NCBI GenBank assembly: GCA_937927915.1
Contig: CALGKB010000008.1
Coordinates: 1 to 64,000 of the forward strand
Direction: 5' to 3'
Length of the DNA: 64,000 nucleotides
Source of the DNA: an uncultured Pseudanabaenaceae cyanobacterium
GTDB lineage: Bacteria > Cyanobacteriota > Cyanobacteriia > Pseudanabaenales > Pseudanabaenaceae
Shown here: piece by piece, positions 20,434-29,748 of the stretch
Position numbering within the stretch: the first letter of the stretch is position 1
Layout: each line of letters starts with the position of its first letter
Notes under the pieces: generated by a model
Database searches by the model: none
What the model was told of the DNA's origin: nothing
The model's input: the letters and a program-made list of their open reading frames with translations, nothing else
Position numbers and translations under genes: made by a program

Positions 20434-20927
20434 CTGCCGATGATGTATTTCTTCCACTCCTGGTTGCTGTCGCCGCGTAAATACTTGGTGACCTCAAAGT
20501 ACAGACTGCTGTGGGGACGACGGGGGGGCTTGCGCAGCTGCATTCCCGCCTCTTGGGGGGTACGGTTGCCCTTCTTCACATTACAGCGCACACAGGCAGT
20601 GACCACGTTTTCCCAGGTGTCTTCGCCGCCCCGCGATCGGGGTAGGACGTGGTCTAGAGTGAGGTCTTCCCCCGTATATCCACAGTATTGACAGGTGTGA
20701 CCGTCGCGGTGTAGGATATTACGCCTGGTTAGGGGGATGTCTTTGTAGGGGAGGTTGATATAGTGGAGCAGGCGTATGACGGTGGGCAGGGGAAAGTCGG
20801 GATAGAGCATTTTGCCATTATGTTCTATCTGTTCTGCCTTCCCCTTAATCAGCAATACCACTGCTCTTTGCCAGGTAGTTATGTTAAGGGGTTCGTAGGA
20901 AGCGTTTAGGACTAGGACTTTTGCCAT
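20430..20927 (-). CDS. HNH endonuclease family protein
   Basis: 165 aa. CQYCGYTGEDLTLDHVLPRSRGGEDTWENVVTACVRCNVKKGNRTPQEAGM. Confidence 0.92.
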   Translation of the reverse strand: MAKVLVLNASYEPLNITTWQRAVVLLIKGKAEQIEHNGKMLYPDFPLPTVIRLLHYINLPYKDIPLTRRNILHRDGHTCQYCGYTGEDLTLDHVLPRSRGGEDTWENVVTACVRCNVKKGNRTPQEAGMQLRKPPRRPHSSLYFEVTKYLRGDSNQEWKKYIIGS

Positions 20928-20995
20928 TATTTATTTTTGTATAAAAACCCTCCCGTAGATGCTAACATAGCCTGGCACTAGGGGCAAATTTTTCC

Positions 20996-21886
20996 ATGAT
21001 CCACGATCGTTTTTCTGTCCAAGGGAGGGACTGGCTGTGGCGGGGCTGGCAAATTCGCTACCAGTTTACGCGGGGGCAGGGGGATGTACCAGTCCTATTA
21101 CTGCACGGCTTTGGTGCTTCCGGTCGCCACTGGCGGCACAATGTGGGGGCACTGGGGCAGCGCTATAGGGTCTACACCTTAGATTTACTGGGTTTTGGGG
21201 CATCGGAAAAAGTCGCTACTCACTACGGTCTCGATCTTTGGGTAGAGCAGGTGCATGACTTCTATCAGGGGGTGGTGGGGCAGCCCCTCGTGGTGGTGGG
21301 CAATTCCCTGGGGGCTTTAGTGGCACTGCTGTTTGCCCATCGTTATCCCCAGGCGGTGCGGGGGGTGGTCACTGTCAGTCTGCCCGATGTGGCGGCGGTA
21401 GAACGTTCCCTGCCTGCTTTTGTCCGTCCTGTCAAGCGCTTTTTGGAAGGCACGATCGGGGGGATATTGGCAACTCCTCTGTTTTATATATTTCGCCAAC
21501 CTTGGGTGATCCGCTGGGTGTTGGGTAGTTTTGTCTATGGGCAGCGGCAACAGAATGTGGATAGGGAATTGGTAGAAATTATTGCCAGTCCTGCTAGGGA
21601 GCGCCAGGCGGTGATTGCCTTTAATTGGCTCAATCGCGGTATGTCCCGTCCCCAGGAAGTTCCCAGTGCCAAACAGATCATTGCTGCTCTCAAAGTCCCC
21701 CTCTTAATTGTCTGGGGCAGTCAGGACCGCGTCATTCCCCCCAAACCAGCTAAAAAGTTAGCTAGCTATTCCCCCCTGGCGGAGGTGGCTCTCCTCAAGG
21801 GCTTAGGGCACTGTCCCCAGGATGAAGACCCCCAGCAATTTAACCAGCTACTTTTGCACTGGCTCGATCGCGCCGTCGTGGGCTAG
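20996..21886 (+). CDS. alpha/beta hydrolase
   Basis: 296 aa. VLLLHGFGASGRHWRHNV, VVGNSLGALVAL, LIVWGSQDRVIPP, LGHCPQDEDPQQF. Confidence 0.9.
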   Translation: MIHDRFSVQGRDWLWRGWQIRYQFTRGQGDVPVLLLHGFGASGRHWRHNVGALGQRYRVYTLDLLGFGASEKVATHYGLDLWVEQVHDFYQGVVGQPLVVVGNSLGALVALLFAHRYPQAVRGVVTVSLPDVAAVERSLPAFVRPVKRFLEGTIGGILATPLFYIFRQPWVIRWVLGSFVYGQRQQNVDRELVEIIASPARERQAVIAFNWLNRGMSRPQEVPSAKQIIAALKVPLLIVWGSQDRVIPPKPAKKLASYSPLAEVALLKGLGHCPQDEDPQQFNQLLLHWLDRAVVG

Positions 21887-22420
21887 GTAGTCCATCTTTA
21901 TATCCCAACTCTTGGAGCTGAGCAGAGGTACCACAAATTCCTGGAAGGTAACCCCCACCTTCACACAGTAGAGGTGACGACACAGCAACCGATCGTAGTA
22001 GCCTCGCCCCGACCCCAGACGGTTCCCTTGGCGATCGAAGGCTAATCCGGGCACGAGACAGAGGGTACGCCCATCCGGTATGAGGACAGGGGCAGTGACG
22101 GGGGGTTCCAGAATGCCCCACTGGTTGGGGGTGAGGGGGGTGGCGGGGGTAAAGTGGTGGAACAGCAGGTCATCGCCTTGGCAGCGGGGCATAGCCCAGG
22201 TTTTATTGGGAAAGGCTTTAATTAAGGGCATTAAATCCGGCTCCTGGCGATGGCTAATAAATCCCAGGATCAAGCGTGCCTCCTGCCATACCGCCCATTG
22301 GGCAAGGTTTTCACAGATTAGCTGGCTTTTACGCTGCCAAATTTCCCCTGACAGTTGCTGCCGCTGTTGTTTGTAGTGCCGCCGTTGTGCCTCCCGATCG
22401 TTTAATTGCTCCTTTCCCAT
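21848..22420 (-). CDS. 5-formyltetrahydrofolate cyclo-ligase
   Basis: C-terminal LVPGLAFDRQGNRLGSGRGYYDRLL typical of the family; start taken at MGKEQLNDREAQRRHYKQQRQQL. Confidence 0.88.
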   Translation of the reverse strand: MGKEQLNDREAQRRHYKQQRQQLSGEIWQRKSQLICENLAQWAVWQEARLILGFISHRQEPDLMPLIKAFPNKTWAMPRCQGDDLLFHHFTPATPLTPNQWGILEPPVTAPVLIPDGRTLCLVPGLAFDRQGNRLGSGRGYYDRLLCRHLYCVKVGVTFQEFVVPLLSSKSWDIKMDYLAHDGAIEPVQK

Positions 22421-23478
22421 TGGCGGATGATCTCCGTCAGGATTTGCCGATCGGGTTGGGGTAAAACCTGCACAGGAATAGTCACTGCCACACCGGGGAT
22501 ATTTTGGCTCCAAGGGCTGTTGGGTACACTGCGGAGGTCCAAGTTGTTATCTACAGAGCGAAAGCCATACTGGGTAAATACTGCCTGTTGGGGGGGCTGT
22601 TGCAAAAATCTAATAAACTGGCGGGCAGCCTCTGCCTGGGCAGGGGAGACATCCTCCCGCAAAATAGCAGCTGTAGAAATAGTCTCGATCGTAGGGTTAG
22701 GGTAATAGATGTGGTAGGGTTTGCCTTGTCTTTGGCTTGCCTGTTGCCAACGGTGCAGGGCAATACTCTCATAGACCATAGCCACATCCGCATCGTTGGG
22801 ACCGCGGGCGATAAACTCCTGCAGCAGAATGTCCGTAGAGCGGGGGGGTTGATAGACCGATCGTTTAATCAAGCTAAACAGCGCCTGGCTCTGGGGGGAA
22901 TTGAGAGTGGCATTATCCAAACTGCCCAGGTGACTTTGCGCCCAGAGAGCGAGGGTGAGCTGTCCACTGTTAGAGCGGGTGGGGTCTGTGGTGACAAAAT
23001 CAAAACTGCCCCAGCGGGGATTGCCCCCGATCGTGCCCCAACTGCCGTTAGTCATAGCGCGGTGGATACTCCGCCAGTCAAACTGCCCCCCAGGGAAGAG
23101 TACCTGCCCCCGTTCCGTCCAGGAGACCGCCACCAGCAGAGTTTTGGCCAGGGGTTGGGGTGGGTCATAGAAAGCATTGCCCCCCAGGCGTTGCTCCAAT
23201 TCCTTGAGCAGTTCCCCGTTGGCGGGAATCAAGACCGTGGGCTTGAAGTCATTTTTGCGGTCCACTACTTTGTTGACCAGTTCCTGGGACCCCTGAATTT
23301 TGACCTCAATTTTAATGTGGGGGTTTTGCTGTTCAAAGGTCTCCTCCAGGAGTTTGAGAGGTTCTTCCAGTTCGGAACCGCTGACAATAATCAAAGTCTG
23401 TTGCACACCTGGTAGGGAGGCATAGGCAAGGAGCAGGGAGCCGCCTAAAATTGCCAGGGAAGTGAGGACATTTTTCAT
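22402..23478 (-). CDS. extracellular substrate-binding protein (ABC type), orphan
   Basis: Signal peptide (MKNVLTSLAILGGSLLLAYASL), LIIVSGSELEEPLKLLEETFEQQNPHIKIEVKIQGSQELVNKV, TDPTRSNSGQLTLALWA. Confidence 0.78.
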   Translation of the reverse strand: MKNVLTSLAILGGSLLLAYASLPGVQQTLIIVSGSELEEPLKLLEETFEQQNPHIKIEVKIQGSQELVNKVVDRKNDFKPTVLIPANGELLKELEQRLGGNAFYDPPQPLAKTLLVAVSWTERGQVLFPGGQFDWRSIHRAMTNGSWGTIGGNPRWGSFDFVTTDPTRSNSGQLTLALWAQSHLGSLDNATLNSPQSQALFSLIKRSVYQPPRSTDILLQEFIARGPNDADVAMVYESIALHRWQQASQRQGKPYHIYYPNPTIETISTAAILREDVSPAQAEAARQFIRFLQQPPQQAVFTQYGFRSVDNNLDLRSVPNSPWSQNIPGVAVTIPVQVLPQPDRQILTEIIRQWERSN

Positions 23479-23513
23479 GGACTTGTCCACTGCATATGCC
23501 TTAATTTTATAGC

Positions 23514-25586
23514 CTAGAAATCCCAAATTTCATACCGTCCATCTAATTCTGTTAAAATTTGTCCCCCCGTATTGCCAGGCAAAATACCCACCCATTTGCG
23601 TGGTGATTGCTCCCTGATCGTGCTGTAGATTAAATCCCCCGTTCCCGTAAATACCGCCACCAGGGGATAGTAGCGATTGCCTAAGTCTACCTGGTCCTGT
23701 TGAATTTCCATGACAATTTCTGCCACACTATCGCCATTGATGTCTGCCACTGTCACCTGCCAGTCCTGTAACCGCTGCTGGAAACTGAGCAAATCCAAGG
23801 AGACTTCGCCAAAGGTTTGCAATTCCCCGTAGATGGCACGGCTGACCCGATCGCTCACTATAGCCCCCAATTCCCCCAAACGCTGGCGGGGTAACTGACT
23901 GAGACTGCCCCCATTTACTGCCACGATCGGTAGGCGTTGGCGGGATATGCCTCTAGCAATATACTCAGAACCACTGGCTAAAATTTCTACATTCCCTGCC
24001 TCATCCACCCAAATCGAGCGGGCTGTGACACTAAAAAAGCTGGCGTAGTCTGGGCGGTCAATCTCAATGATGTTCAGGAGGGGCAACCGATCGAGGCTGA
24101 GAGCCTTCCACACCGTCTTGGGAGACCGCTGCCCAAATTCGGCGATGGGGGCATTTTGCCAAACTTTGCCATCCCTAATCACCATGGGGGTCACAATATA
24201 CCAGGTCTGACCCACAGAAAGTTCGCCCGGGGGTAAATACCAGCGATCGGAGGGGGTGCCCGCCAGGGGCGTGAGAGTAGCTAAAAACTGTTGGGGGCGG
24301 ATAGTGAGGGGAGCCACATCCAGGGCATCCAAAACAGCGAGATTCTCTGGCGTTGCCCGACTGCGCTCCTGCAACCAAGCACGGGCACTGGGTAACCCTT
24401 CCCTGACCATCACCACAATTGCCCCCCAGGAGTAGGCAGCGGGGTCGTTGTTTACCTGTAAACTTGCCTGCACCCGTCGCCAAAAGAGACTGTCATCTTT
24501 TTGTAGGAGATTGATTACACTGCGGGCATTATTGTCATTGCGAGTAGCTAGGGTCAAAGCAGCAGCGAATTGCCCATCCACAATCAGATTGCGCGCCTGC
24601 TGCCCGGCATCCGTCAACGCCTGCTGTGCCTGTCTCTGCGTCAGATTGGCATGGTAGGCAATATAGGCGTGTTGCTCCCGAATGGGGATAGACAGCTTTT
24701 CCTCCGCCTTTTGCCAAATCTTCAGGGCAGGAGACCACAGCCCCGCACGGGCAAGGAGGAGAGCATTACTGTAGGTTTTACCCAGTTTGCCCCGCTCCGT
24801 CAGGGAAATACTGCGCAGTTCGTAGGGATTGCCCTTGTCCCCCGTCGGCACCAGCCGCAGAATCTCCATAAATGGCTCCGGCGCTAGGGTCTGGTCCACA
24901 ACAATTTCTGGACGATCGGGAGTATTGGGCTTAGGGGGTAAATTGATTACCTCCTGCCACTCCGGCAACTTCCCCACAGGGCTGACCCACTCTGCCAACA
25001 TATAGAGGCGGGGCTGGGGCTTGGTAGCCAGATAGAAAATGAGTCCATAGGCACCATTGGCAGCTTTGCCGCTAGTTAAAAACCAGATTTCCTCCTTGGG
25101 CTTGTCTCCCCCTAACTCCTGCAATTCCGTAAAGGGCAAAATGGGGTCATTGCCCCTAGGGGTAGCCAGGGGTCGGTAGCGTTGGCGGGGGGCATCAACG
25201 GCGGATTTGCGCAACCCCGTAATCTCTACCGCATCCAGCAAGTGCCATTTACCCCGAAACTTCCGCCCCCCTGCCTGGTACACCCGTAGTTGCCGCACCT
25301 CCTTCTTACTGTTGAGGACAGGGTAAAGGGCTATATCTTTAGTCCCTAGGGGAAACGGCTCCCCCAAACTCAAACCCTGCTGCTTTAACTCCTCCTTGAT
25401 TTCTCCCAGGGATTGGGGGGGGGGCAACAACAACTCCTGCAACACCTCTGCCTCCGGCACCCCCGTAGAATTGGGGTCAACGAGGGCACGCCAGCCCCAG
25501 AACGTCAAAAACACCAACCCCGTCGCACTCAGCCACACCAGCAACTGACCCCAGGGCAGGGAAAAATCCTTAACCCGCATTTTCAT
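23514..25586 (-). CDS. conserved hypothetical membrane-anchored protein
   Basis: 690 aa, single N-terminal TM (LLVWLSATGLVFLTFWGW), long extracytoplasmic region ending in a DINGDSVAEIVMEI segment. Confidence 0.7.
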   Translation of the reverse strand: MKMRVKDFSLPWGQLLVWLSATGLVFLTFWGWRALVDPNSTGVPEAEVLQELLLPPPQSLGEIKEELKQQGLSLGEPFPLGTKDIALYPVLNSKKEVRQLRVYQAGGRKFRGKWHLLDAVEITGLRKSAVDAPRQRYRPLATPRGNDPILPFTELQELGGDKPKEEIWFLTSGKAANGAYGLIFYLATKPQPRLYMLAEWVSPVGKLPEWQEVINLPPKPNTPDRPEIVVDQTLAPEPFMEILRLVPTGDKGNPYELRSISLTERGKLGKTYSNALLLARAGLWSPALKIWQKAEEKLSIPIREQHAYIAYHANLTQRQAQQALTDAGQQARNLIVDGQFAAALTLATRNDNNARSVINLLQKDDSLFWRRVQASLQVNNDPAAYSWGAIVVMVREGLPSARAWLQERSRATPENLAVLDALDVAPLTIRPQQFLATLTPLAGTPSDRWYLPPGELSVGQTWYIVTPMVIRDGKVWQNAPIAEFGQRSPKTVWKALSLDRLPLLNIIEIDRPDYASFFSVTARSIWVDEAGNVEILASGSEYIARGISRQRLPIVAVNGGSLSQLPRQRLGELGAIVSDRVSRAIYGELQTFGEVSLDLLSFQQRLQDWQVTVADINGDSVAEIVMEIQQDQVDLGNRYYPLVAVFTGTGDLIYSTIREQSPRKWVGILPGNTGGQILTELDGRYEIWDF

Positions 25587-25624
25587 AGGCTAAAATAGGA
25601 AGCATGATTTGTTAGGGCGATCGC

Positions 25625-27214
25625 ATGGTAGATAGGATTCTCATTTTTGATACTACCCTAAGAGATGGTGAGCAAACTCCTGGGGCTACTCTCAATGTGG
25701 AACAAAAGCTACTCATCGCCCAGCAACTAGCCCGCCTGGGAGTGGATATTATTGAAGCCGGTTTTCCCTACGCCAGTCCGGGGGATTTCCAGGCAGTGCA
25801 GGGGATTGCCCGCGTGGTGGGGACAGAAAATGGACCTGTAATCTGCGGCTTAGCCCGCGCCACTAAACAGGACATCGCCGCCTGTGCAGAAGCCCTCAAG
25901 CCTGCCCACCGTGCCCGCATCCATACCTTTATCGCCACCTCGGATATTCACCTGGAATACAAACTGAAAAAGACCCGCGCCGAGATTTTGCAAATTGTGC
26001 CGGAGATGGTGAGCTATGCCCGCTCCCTCGTGCCAGATGTGGAGTTTTCCCCCGAAGATGCTGGTCGTTCTGACCCCGAATTTCTCTACCAAGTCCTGGA
26101 ATTAGCGATCGAGGCAGGTGCCTCCACGGTCAACATCCCCGACACCGTCGGCTATACCACCCCCGCTGAATTTGGGGCGTTGATCAAGGGCATCAAGGAA
26201 AATGTGCGTAACATCGATCGGGCTATTATCTCTGTGCACGGTCACGATGACCTGGGTTTGGCGGTGGCTAATTTCCTGGAAGCGATTAAATACGGTGCCC
26301 GCCAGTTGGAATGCACAATTAATGGCATTGGGGAGAGAGCTGGCAACGCTGCCCTGGAAGAGCTGGTCATGGCCCTCCATGTGCGCCGTCAATACTTTAA
26401 CCCCTTCCTGGGTCGTCCTCCGGAAAGTGAAGCTCCCCTCACCAACATCAACCTCAAGGAAATCTACAAAACTTCCCGCCTCGTCTCTAACTTGACTGGC
26501 ATTCCCGTGCAACCCAACAAGGCGATCGTGGGGGCAAATGCCTTTGCCCATGAGTCCGGTATCCACCAGGACGGGGTATTAAAGCACAAGCGCACCTACG
26601 AAATTATGGACGCCGAATCCATTGGTCTTACCAGCAATCAAATTGTCCTGGGCAAGCTATCGGGGCGCAATGCCTTTCGCACGCGGCTGCAGGAGTTGGG
26701 CTTCCACCTCACAGAACAGGAACTCAATCGTGCCTTTGTGCGGTTCAAGGAACTAGCGGACAAGAAGCGGGAAATCAGTGATTGGGACTTAGCTGCCATC
26801 GTCAATGATGAAACCCAACACCTACCCCAGGCATACAAACTAGAACACGTACAGGTGAGTTGCGGTGACCATGCCCTGCCTACTGCTACTGTAACAGTGT
26901 TAACGCCGGAGGGAGAGGAGCGCACGGATGCCGCTGTGGGGACTGGACCCGTTGATGCTGTCTACAAGGCAATCAATCGCGTTGTCAATCTGCCCAATCA
27001 ACTGATTGAATTTTCCGTGCAGTCAGTGACAGCGGGGATCGATGCCCTAGGGGAGGTGACGATCCGCATCAAACATCCCAGCGGTGTTGTCTATGCCGGT
27101 CATGCAGCGAATACGGACATCATTGTTGCTTCCGCCCGCGCTTATATTCATGCCCTCAATCGTCTATATTTTGCCCTCAGCAAGGAGGAAACTGCCGCGG
27201 TCAAAGCAATGTAA
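25625..27214 (+). CDS. leuA: 2-isopropylmalate synthase
   Basis: [70 protein letters not shown]. Confidence 0.96.
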   Translation: MVDRILIFDTTLRDGEQTPGATLNVEQKLLIAQQLARLGVDIIEAGFPYASPGDFQAVQGIARVVGTENGPVICGLARATKQDIAACAEALKPAHRARIHTFIATSDIHLEYKLKKTRAEILQIVPEMVSYARSLVPDVEFSPEDAGRSDPEFLYQVLELAIEAGASTVNIPDTVGYTTPAEFGALIKGIKENVRNIDRAIISVHGHDDLGLAVANFLEAIKYGARQLECTINGIGERAGNAALEELVMALHVRRQYFNPFLGRPPESEAPLTNINLKEIYKTSRLVSNLTGIPVQPNKAIVGANAFAHESGIHQDGVLKHKRTYEIMDAESIGLTSNQIVLGKLSGRNAFRTRLQELGFHLTEQELNRAFVRFKELADKKREISDWDLAAIVNDETQHLPQAYKLEHVQVSCGDHALPTATVTVLTPEGEERTDAAVGTGPVDAVYKAINRVVNLPNQLIEFSVQSVTAGIDALGEVTIRIKHPSGVVYAGHAANTDIIVASARAYIHALNRLYFALSKEETAAVKAM

Positions 27215-27240
27215 TATCAAGAAATTTAGCGGGAATAATC

Positions 27241-27268
27241 TTGGACAAAGTTTTGTCTCTGCTATACT
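27241..27268 (+). promoter_or_regulatory. sigma70-like promoter upstream of CheY-like gene
   Basis: TTGGAC (27241-27246), 16-bp spacer, TATACT (27263-27268), 49 bp before the ATG at 27317. Confidence 0.5.
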
Positions 27269-27316
27269 GATTTCGACCAGCAGGAATAAGATAGATGTAG
27301 GCACAGGAAGAGGAAC

Positions 27317-27700
27317 ATGACTAAGGTAATGGTTGTTGACGACAGTAGCACTATTCGCGAAGTAATGGCGGAGCAGCTGCGCAGTGGGGGATTTGATGTC
27401 ATAGAGGCTAGCGATGGGGTAGAAGCAGTGAACAAAATCAAAGCCCTCAAGGATGATGTGCCCCAGATCATCGTGACGGATGTAGTCATGCCCAACATGA
27501 ATGGTTATGAGTTCTGCCGTTGGGTGAAGAATAATCCGGCTACCAAGAATGTGCCCGTCATTATGTGTTCTACGAAGGGGGAGGCTTTTGATGAGCACTG
27601 GGCACGCAAAAATGGTGCTTCTGCCTATATCCGCAAGCCCTACGAGGCAGTGCAACTCCTCAACACTGTCAATGAGCTGTTAGCTGCTACAAAATCCTAA
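27317..27700 (+). CDS. CheY-like single-domain response regulator
   Basis: 127 aa. VMVVDDSSTIREVMAEQLR, IIVTDVVMPNMNGYEFCR, PVIMCSTKGEA, YIRKPY. Confidence 0.92.
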   Translation: MTKVMVVDDSSTIREVMAEQLRSGGFDVIEASDGVEAVNKIKALKDDVPQIIVTDVVMPNMNGYEFCRWVKNNPATKNVPVIMCSTKGEAFDEHWARKNGASAYIRKPYEAVQLLNTVNELLAATKS

Positions 27701-27715
27701 GGTTAGAGTCTTTCC

Positions 27716-28225
27716 ATGCGTAGACTACTTCTACTTTTCCTTGCCCTTACCACTTTCACTCCTCCGGTGTTGTCCCAGGCTAATCAGCCTAAACCCAATA
27801 CCCTCAATGCCAGTGTGTTTAGTTTTGCGGGGGGCAATCGCCTGATGGCGGAGTCGATGGAGGCAGTCAGTCAACAAAAATATGATGTTGCCATTGCTAA
27901 ACTGATGGATGCCCGCCAGGTGTTCAATCAGCTCTCTAACTTTTATCAGGATTTGAATGCTAGCTTTGCCGGTATCGATAACCAAATTGCGGACAGCCAT
28001 CGCCGCAAGGCACTAGAGGCAGCACAACTGCGGGACCAGTCCACTTTTCAGTTAGCGGTGGTCTACCGCGCCAACAATCAACCGGAACTGGCAATACCCC
28101 TGCTGGTGCAGTTAATTCGCAGTCAACAACCAACCAGAGAACTAGGACAAAAGGCTTATCAGCAGCTCTTTGAACTGGGGTTTGTGGAAGAGCAGTTTCC
28201 CCGTCCATCTGCTACCAACAAATAG
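27716..28225 (+). CDS. secreted conserved hypothetical protein
   Basis: 169 aa with signal peptide and TPR-like helices. Confidence 0.68.
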   Translation: MRRLLLLFLALTTFTPPVLSQANQPKPNTLNASVFSFAGGNRLMAESMEAVSQQKYDVAIAKLMDARQVFNQLSNFYQDLNASFAGIDNQIADSHRRKALEAAQLRDQSTFQLAVVYRANNQPELAIPLLVQLIRSQQPTRELGQKAYQQLFELGFVEEQFPRPSATNK

Positions 28226-28234
28226 GAGGGAGGT

Positions 28235-28459
28235 ATGGCAAAACGATCGACTGTAGATTCTCTCTTGGTCAACCGTCGCATGGAGGAGTTAATTAACAGC
28301 GAACCCAATCGCTATAGCGCTACTGTGAAGGTGGCAAACCGTGCCAAATCCCGCTACTACCGCGAGCAGGAGGAGCAAGACCAAGGGGTAAAACCGATCG
28401 TGCAGGCAATTTTGGAAATCGCAGAGGAAAAGAGTCAGCCCCAGATTTTGAGTGATTGA
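28235..28459 (+). CDS. rpoZ: DNA-directed RNA polymerase omega subunit
   Basis: 74 aa. ELINSEPNRYSATVKVANRAKSRYYREQEEQDQGVKPIVQAILEIAEE, the cyanobacterial RpoZ pattern. Confidence 0.85.
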   Translation: MAKRSTVDSLLVNRRMEELINSEPNRYSATVKVANRAKSRYYREQEEQDQGVKPIVQAILEIAEEKSQPQILSD

Positions 28460-28823
28460 GGCAGGGAAGGGTTGGCGCCTGGGGTATCGGGCAGAGTCAG
28501 ATTACGTGGGCTTGCTGGGGGGAGACGACTGGGCGTTTGAGGTGACAGCGGCGGAATGGCAGGACTTCTGGGGGCTATTGGGGCGGCTGCGGGACACGAT
28601 CGCTCACCTAAGCACGGAACTAGTAGACCAGGAGACCTTTAGTTGTACAGTGGATTCTGACCTGTGGGAACTAGAGGCGGTGGGGTTGCCCCAGGACTGG
28701 TGGTTGCGCTTGCAAATCCGATCGGGGCGACGAGCAGAGGGTTTCTGGACAAGTGAAGCAGTGGAGGCAGTGTGGCAATGCGCTAATGCGAAATTTCTAC
28801 CCGATCGCGTCCCCGACGCTTAG
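28452..28823 (+). CDS. DUF1818 family protein
   Basis: GTG start overlapping the rpoZ stop. GKGWRLGYRAESDYVGLLGGDDWAFEVTAAEWQDFWGLLGRL resembles the cyanobacterial DUF1818 family. Confidence 0.75.
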   Translation: MIEAGKGWRLGYRAESDYVGLLGGDDWAFEVTAAEWQDFWGLLGRLRDTIAHLSTELVDQETFSCTVDSDLWELEAVGLPQDWWLRLQIRSGRRAEGFWTSEAVEAVWQCANAKFLPDRVPDA

Positions 28824-29523
28824 CTTGGAATAGAGCCTGGTCTGCCTTTTGCAGTAAGCCTGTGGGCAGCGTACCGCGCTGGGGAATTTGAGTCGCTATG
28901 CCAATACTGATAGTAACCCGATCGGTGACCGAGGATGCCTGGTGGAGAATCTGTAAATTTCTGACTGCGAGACGGATGTCCTCCGCTATCTGCCATGCCC
29001 CTTCGATGGGCGTATTGGGTAGCACCACGACAAACTCCTCCCCCCCGTAACGACTGGCAAGGTCAATGGGGCGACGGATAGACCTGGCAATTGCCTGCGC
29101 CACCTTTTGGAGACACTCATCCCCCATTTGGTGCCCATAGCGATCGTTAAAGGATTTGAAACAATCAACGTCACAGACAAGTAAACTCAAGGGCAACCCC
29201 TGGCGCATCATCTGTCGCCACATCCGATCGAGGTACTCCAACAACTGGCGACGGTTCGGTAACTGCGTCAGTTCATCAACGCCTGCTGCCTCCCAAGCCC
29301 TGCTGACGGCGGAAAATAACTCCCGCTCCACCATATCAGCATGACTCACCGTCACCTCTAGCATTGTCTCTAGGTCATAGCGCTCCAGCAATGCCGCCTC
29401 CAGGGCAGTTAAGAGATGCTGCTCCATCTCCCGTAGTTTCTCATTCTCCTGGGTCAGGCGCTCTATCTCCCATCGCAGTATCTGGTTCTCCGCTTGCAGT
29501 GCCGCCAACTCCTCCGACTCCAT
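28783..29523 (-). CDS. GGDEF-domain diguanylate cyclase with N-terminal coiled coil
   Basis: DELTQLPNRRQLLEYLDR, RYGGEEFVVVLPNTP; RPID five residues before GGEEF matches an RxxD I-site. Confidence 0.92.
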   Translation of the reverse strand: MESEELAALQAENQILRWEIERLTQENEKLREMEQHLLTALEAALLERYDLETMLEVTVSHADMVERELFSAVSRAWEAAGVDELTQLPNRRQLLEYLDRMWRQMMRQGLPLSLLVCDVDCFKSFNDRYGHQMGDECLQKVAQAIARSIRRPIDLASRYGGEEFVVVLPNTPIEGAWQIAEDIRLAVRNLQILHQASSVTDRVTISIGIATQIPQRGTLPTGLLQKADQALFQAKRRGRDRVEISH

Positions 29524-29544
29524 AGATACTTTCCCCCAGGGAAA

Positions 29545-29618
29545 CGGGCGAGGAGGGATTCGAACCCCCGACACCTTGATCCGTAGTCAAGTGCTCTAAT
29601 CCACTGAGCTACACGCCC
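29545..29618 (-). tRNA. tRNA-Arg (ACG)
   Basis: Reverse complement GGGCGTGTAGCTCAGTGGATTAGAGCACTTGACTACGGATCAAGGTGTCGGGGGTTCGAATCCCTCCTCGCCCG folds as a cloverleaf; anticodon loop CTACGGA; no encoded CCA. Confidence 0.95.
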
Positions 29619-29672
29619 ACAGGTCTCCTATCATAGCACCTACTTCCCCTTCTGCCAAGGGGTTATCCCCAA

Positions 29673-29692
29673 TCTTCTTAACTCTTCTTAAC
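29673..29692. promoter_or_regulatory. tandem 10-bp direct repeat upstream of acsF, candidate response-regulator box
   Basis: Perfect TCTTCTTAAC x2, 57 bp before the acsF ATG. Confidence 0.45.
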
Positions 29693-29748
29693 ACCCACCT
29701 TAGGCAAATACTCATAGACTAGAATACAAGTTAAAAAATGCAGGTACT

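Noticed and set aside
22504-23415. 303-aa forward ORF
   Set aside because: Antisense to the substrate-binding protein gene, with no domain-like features.
25850-26566. Reverse ORFs of 80 and 154 aa
   Set aside because: Antisense to leuA, a highly conserved gene.
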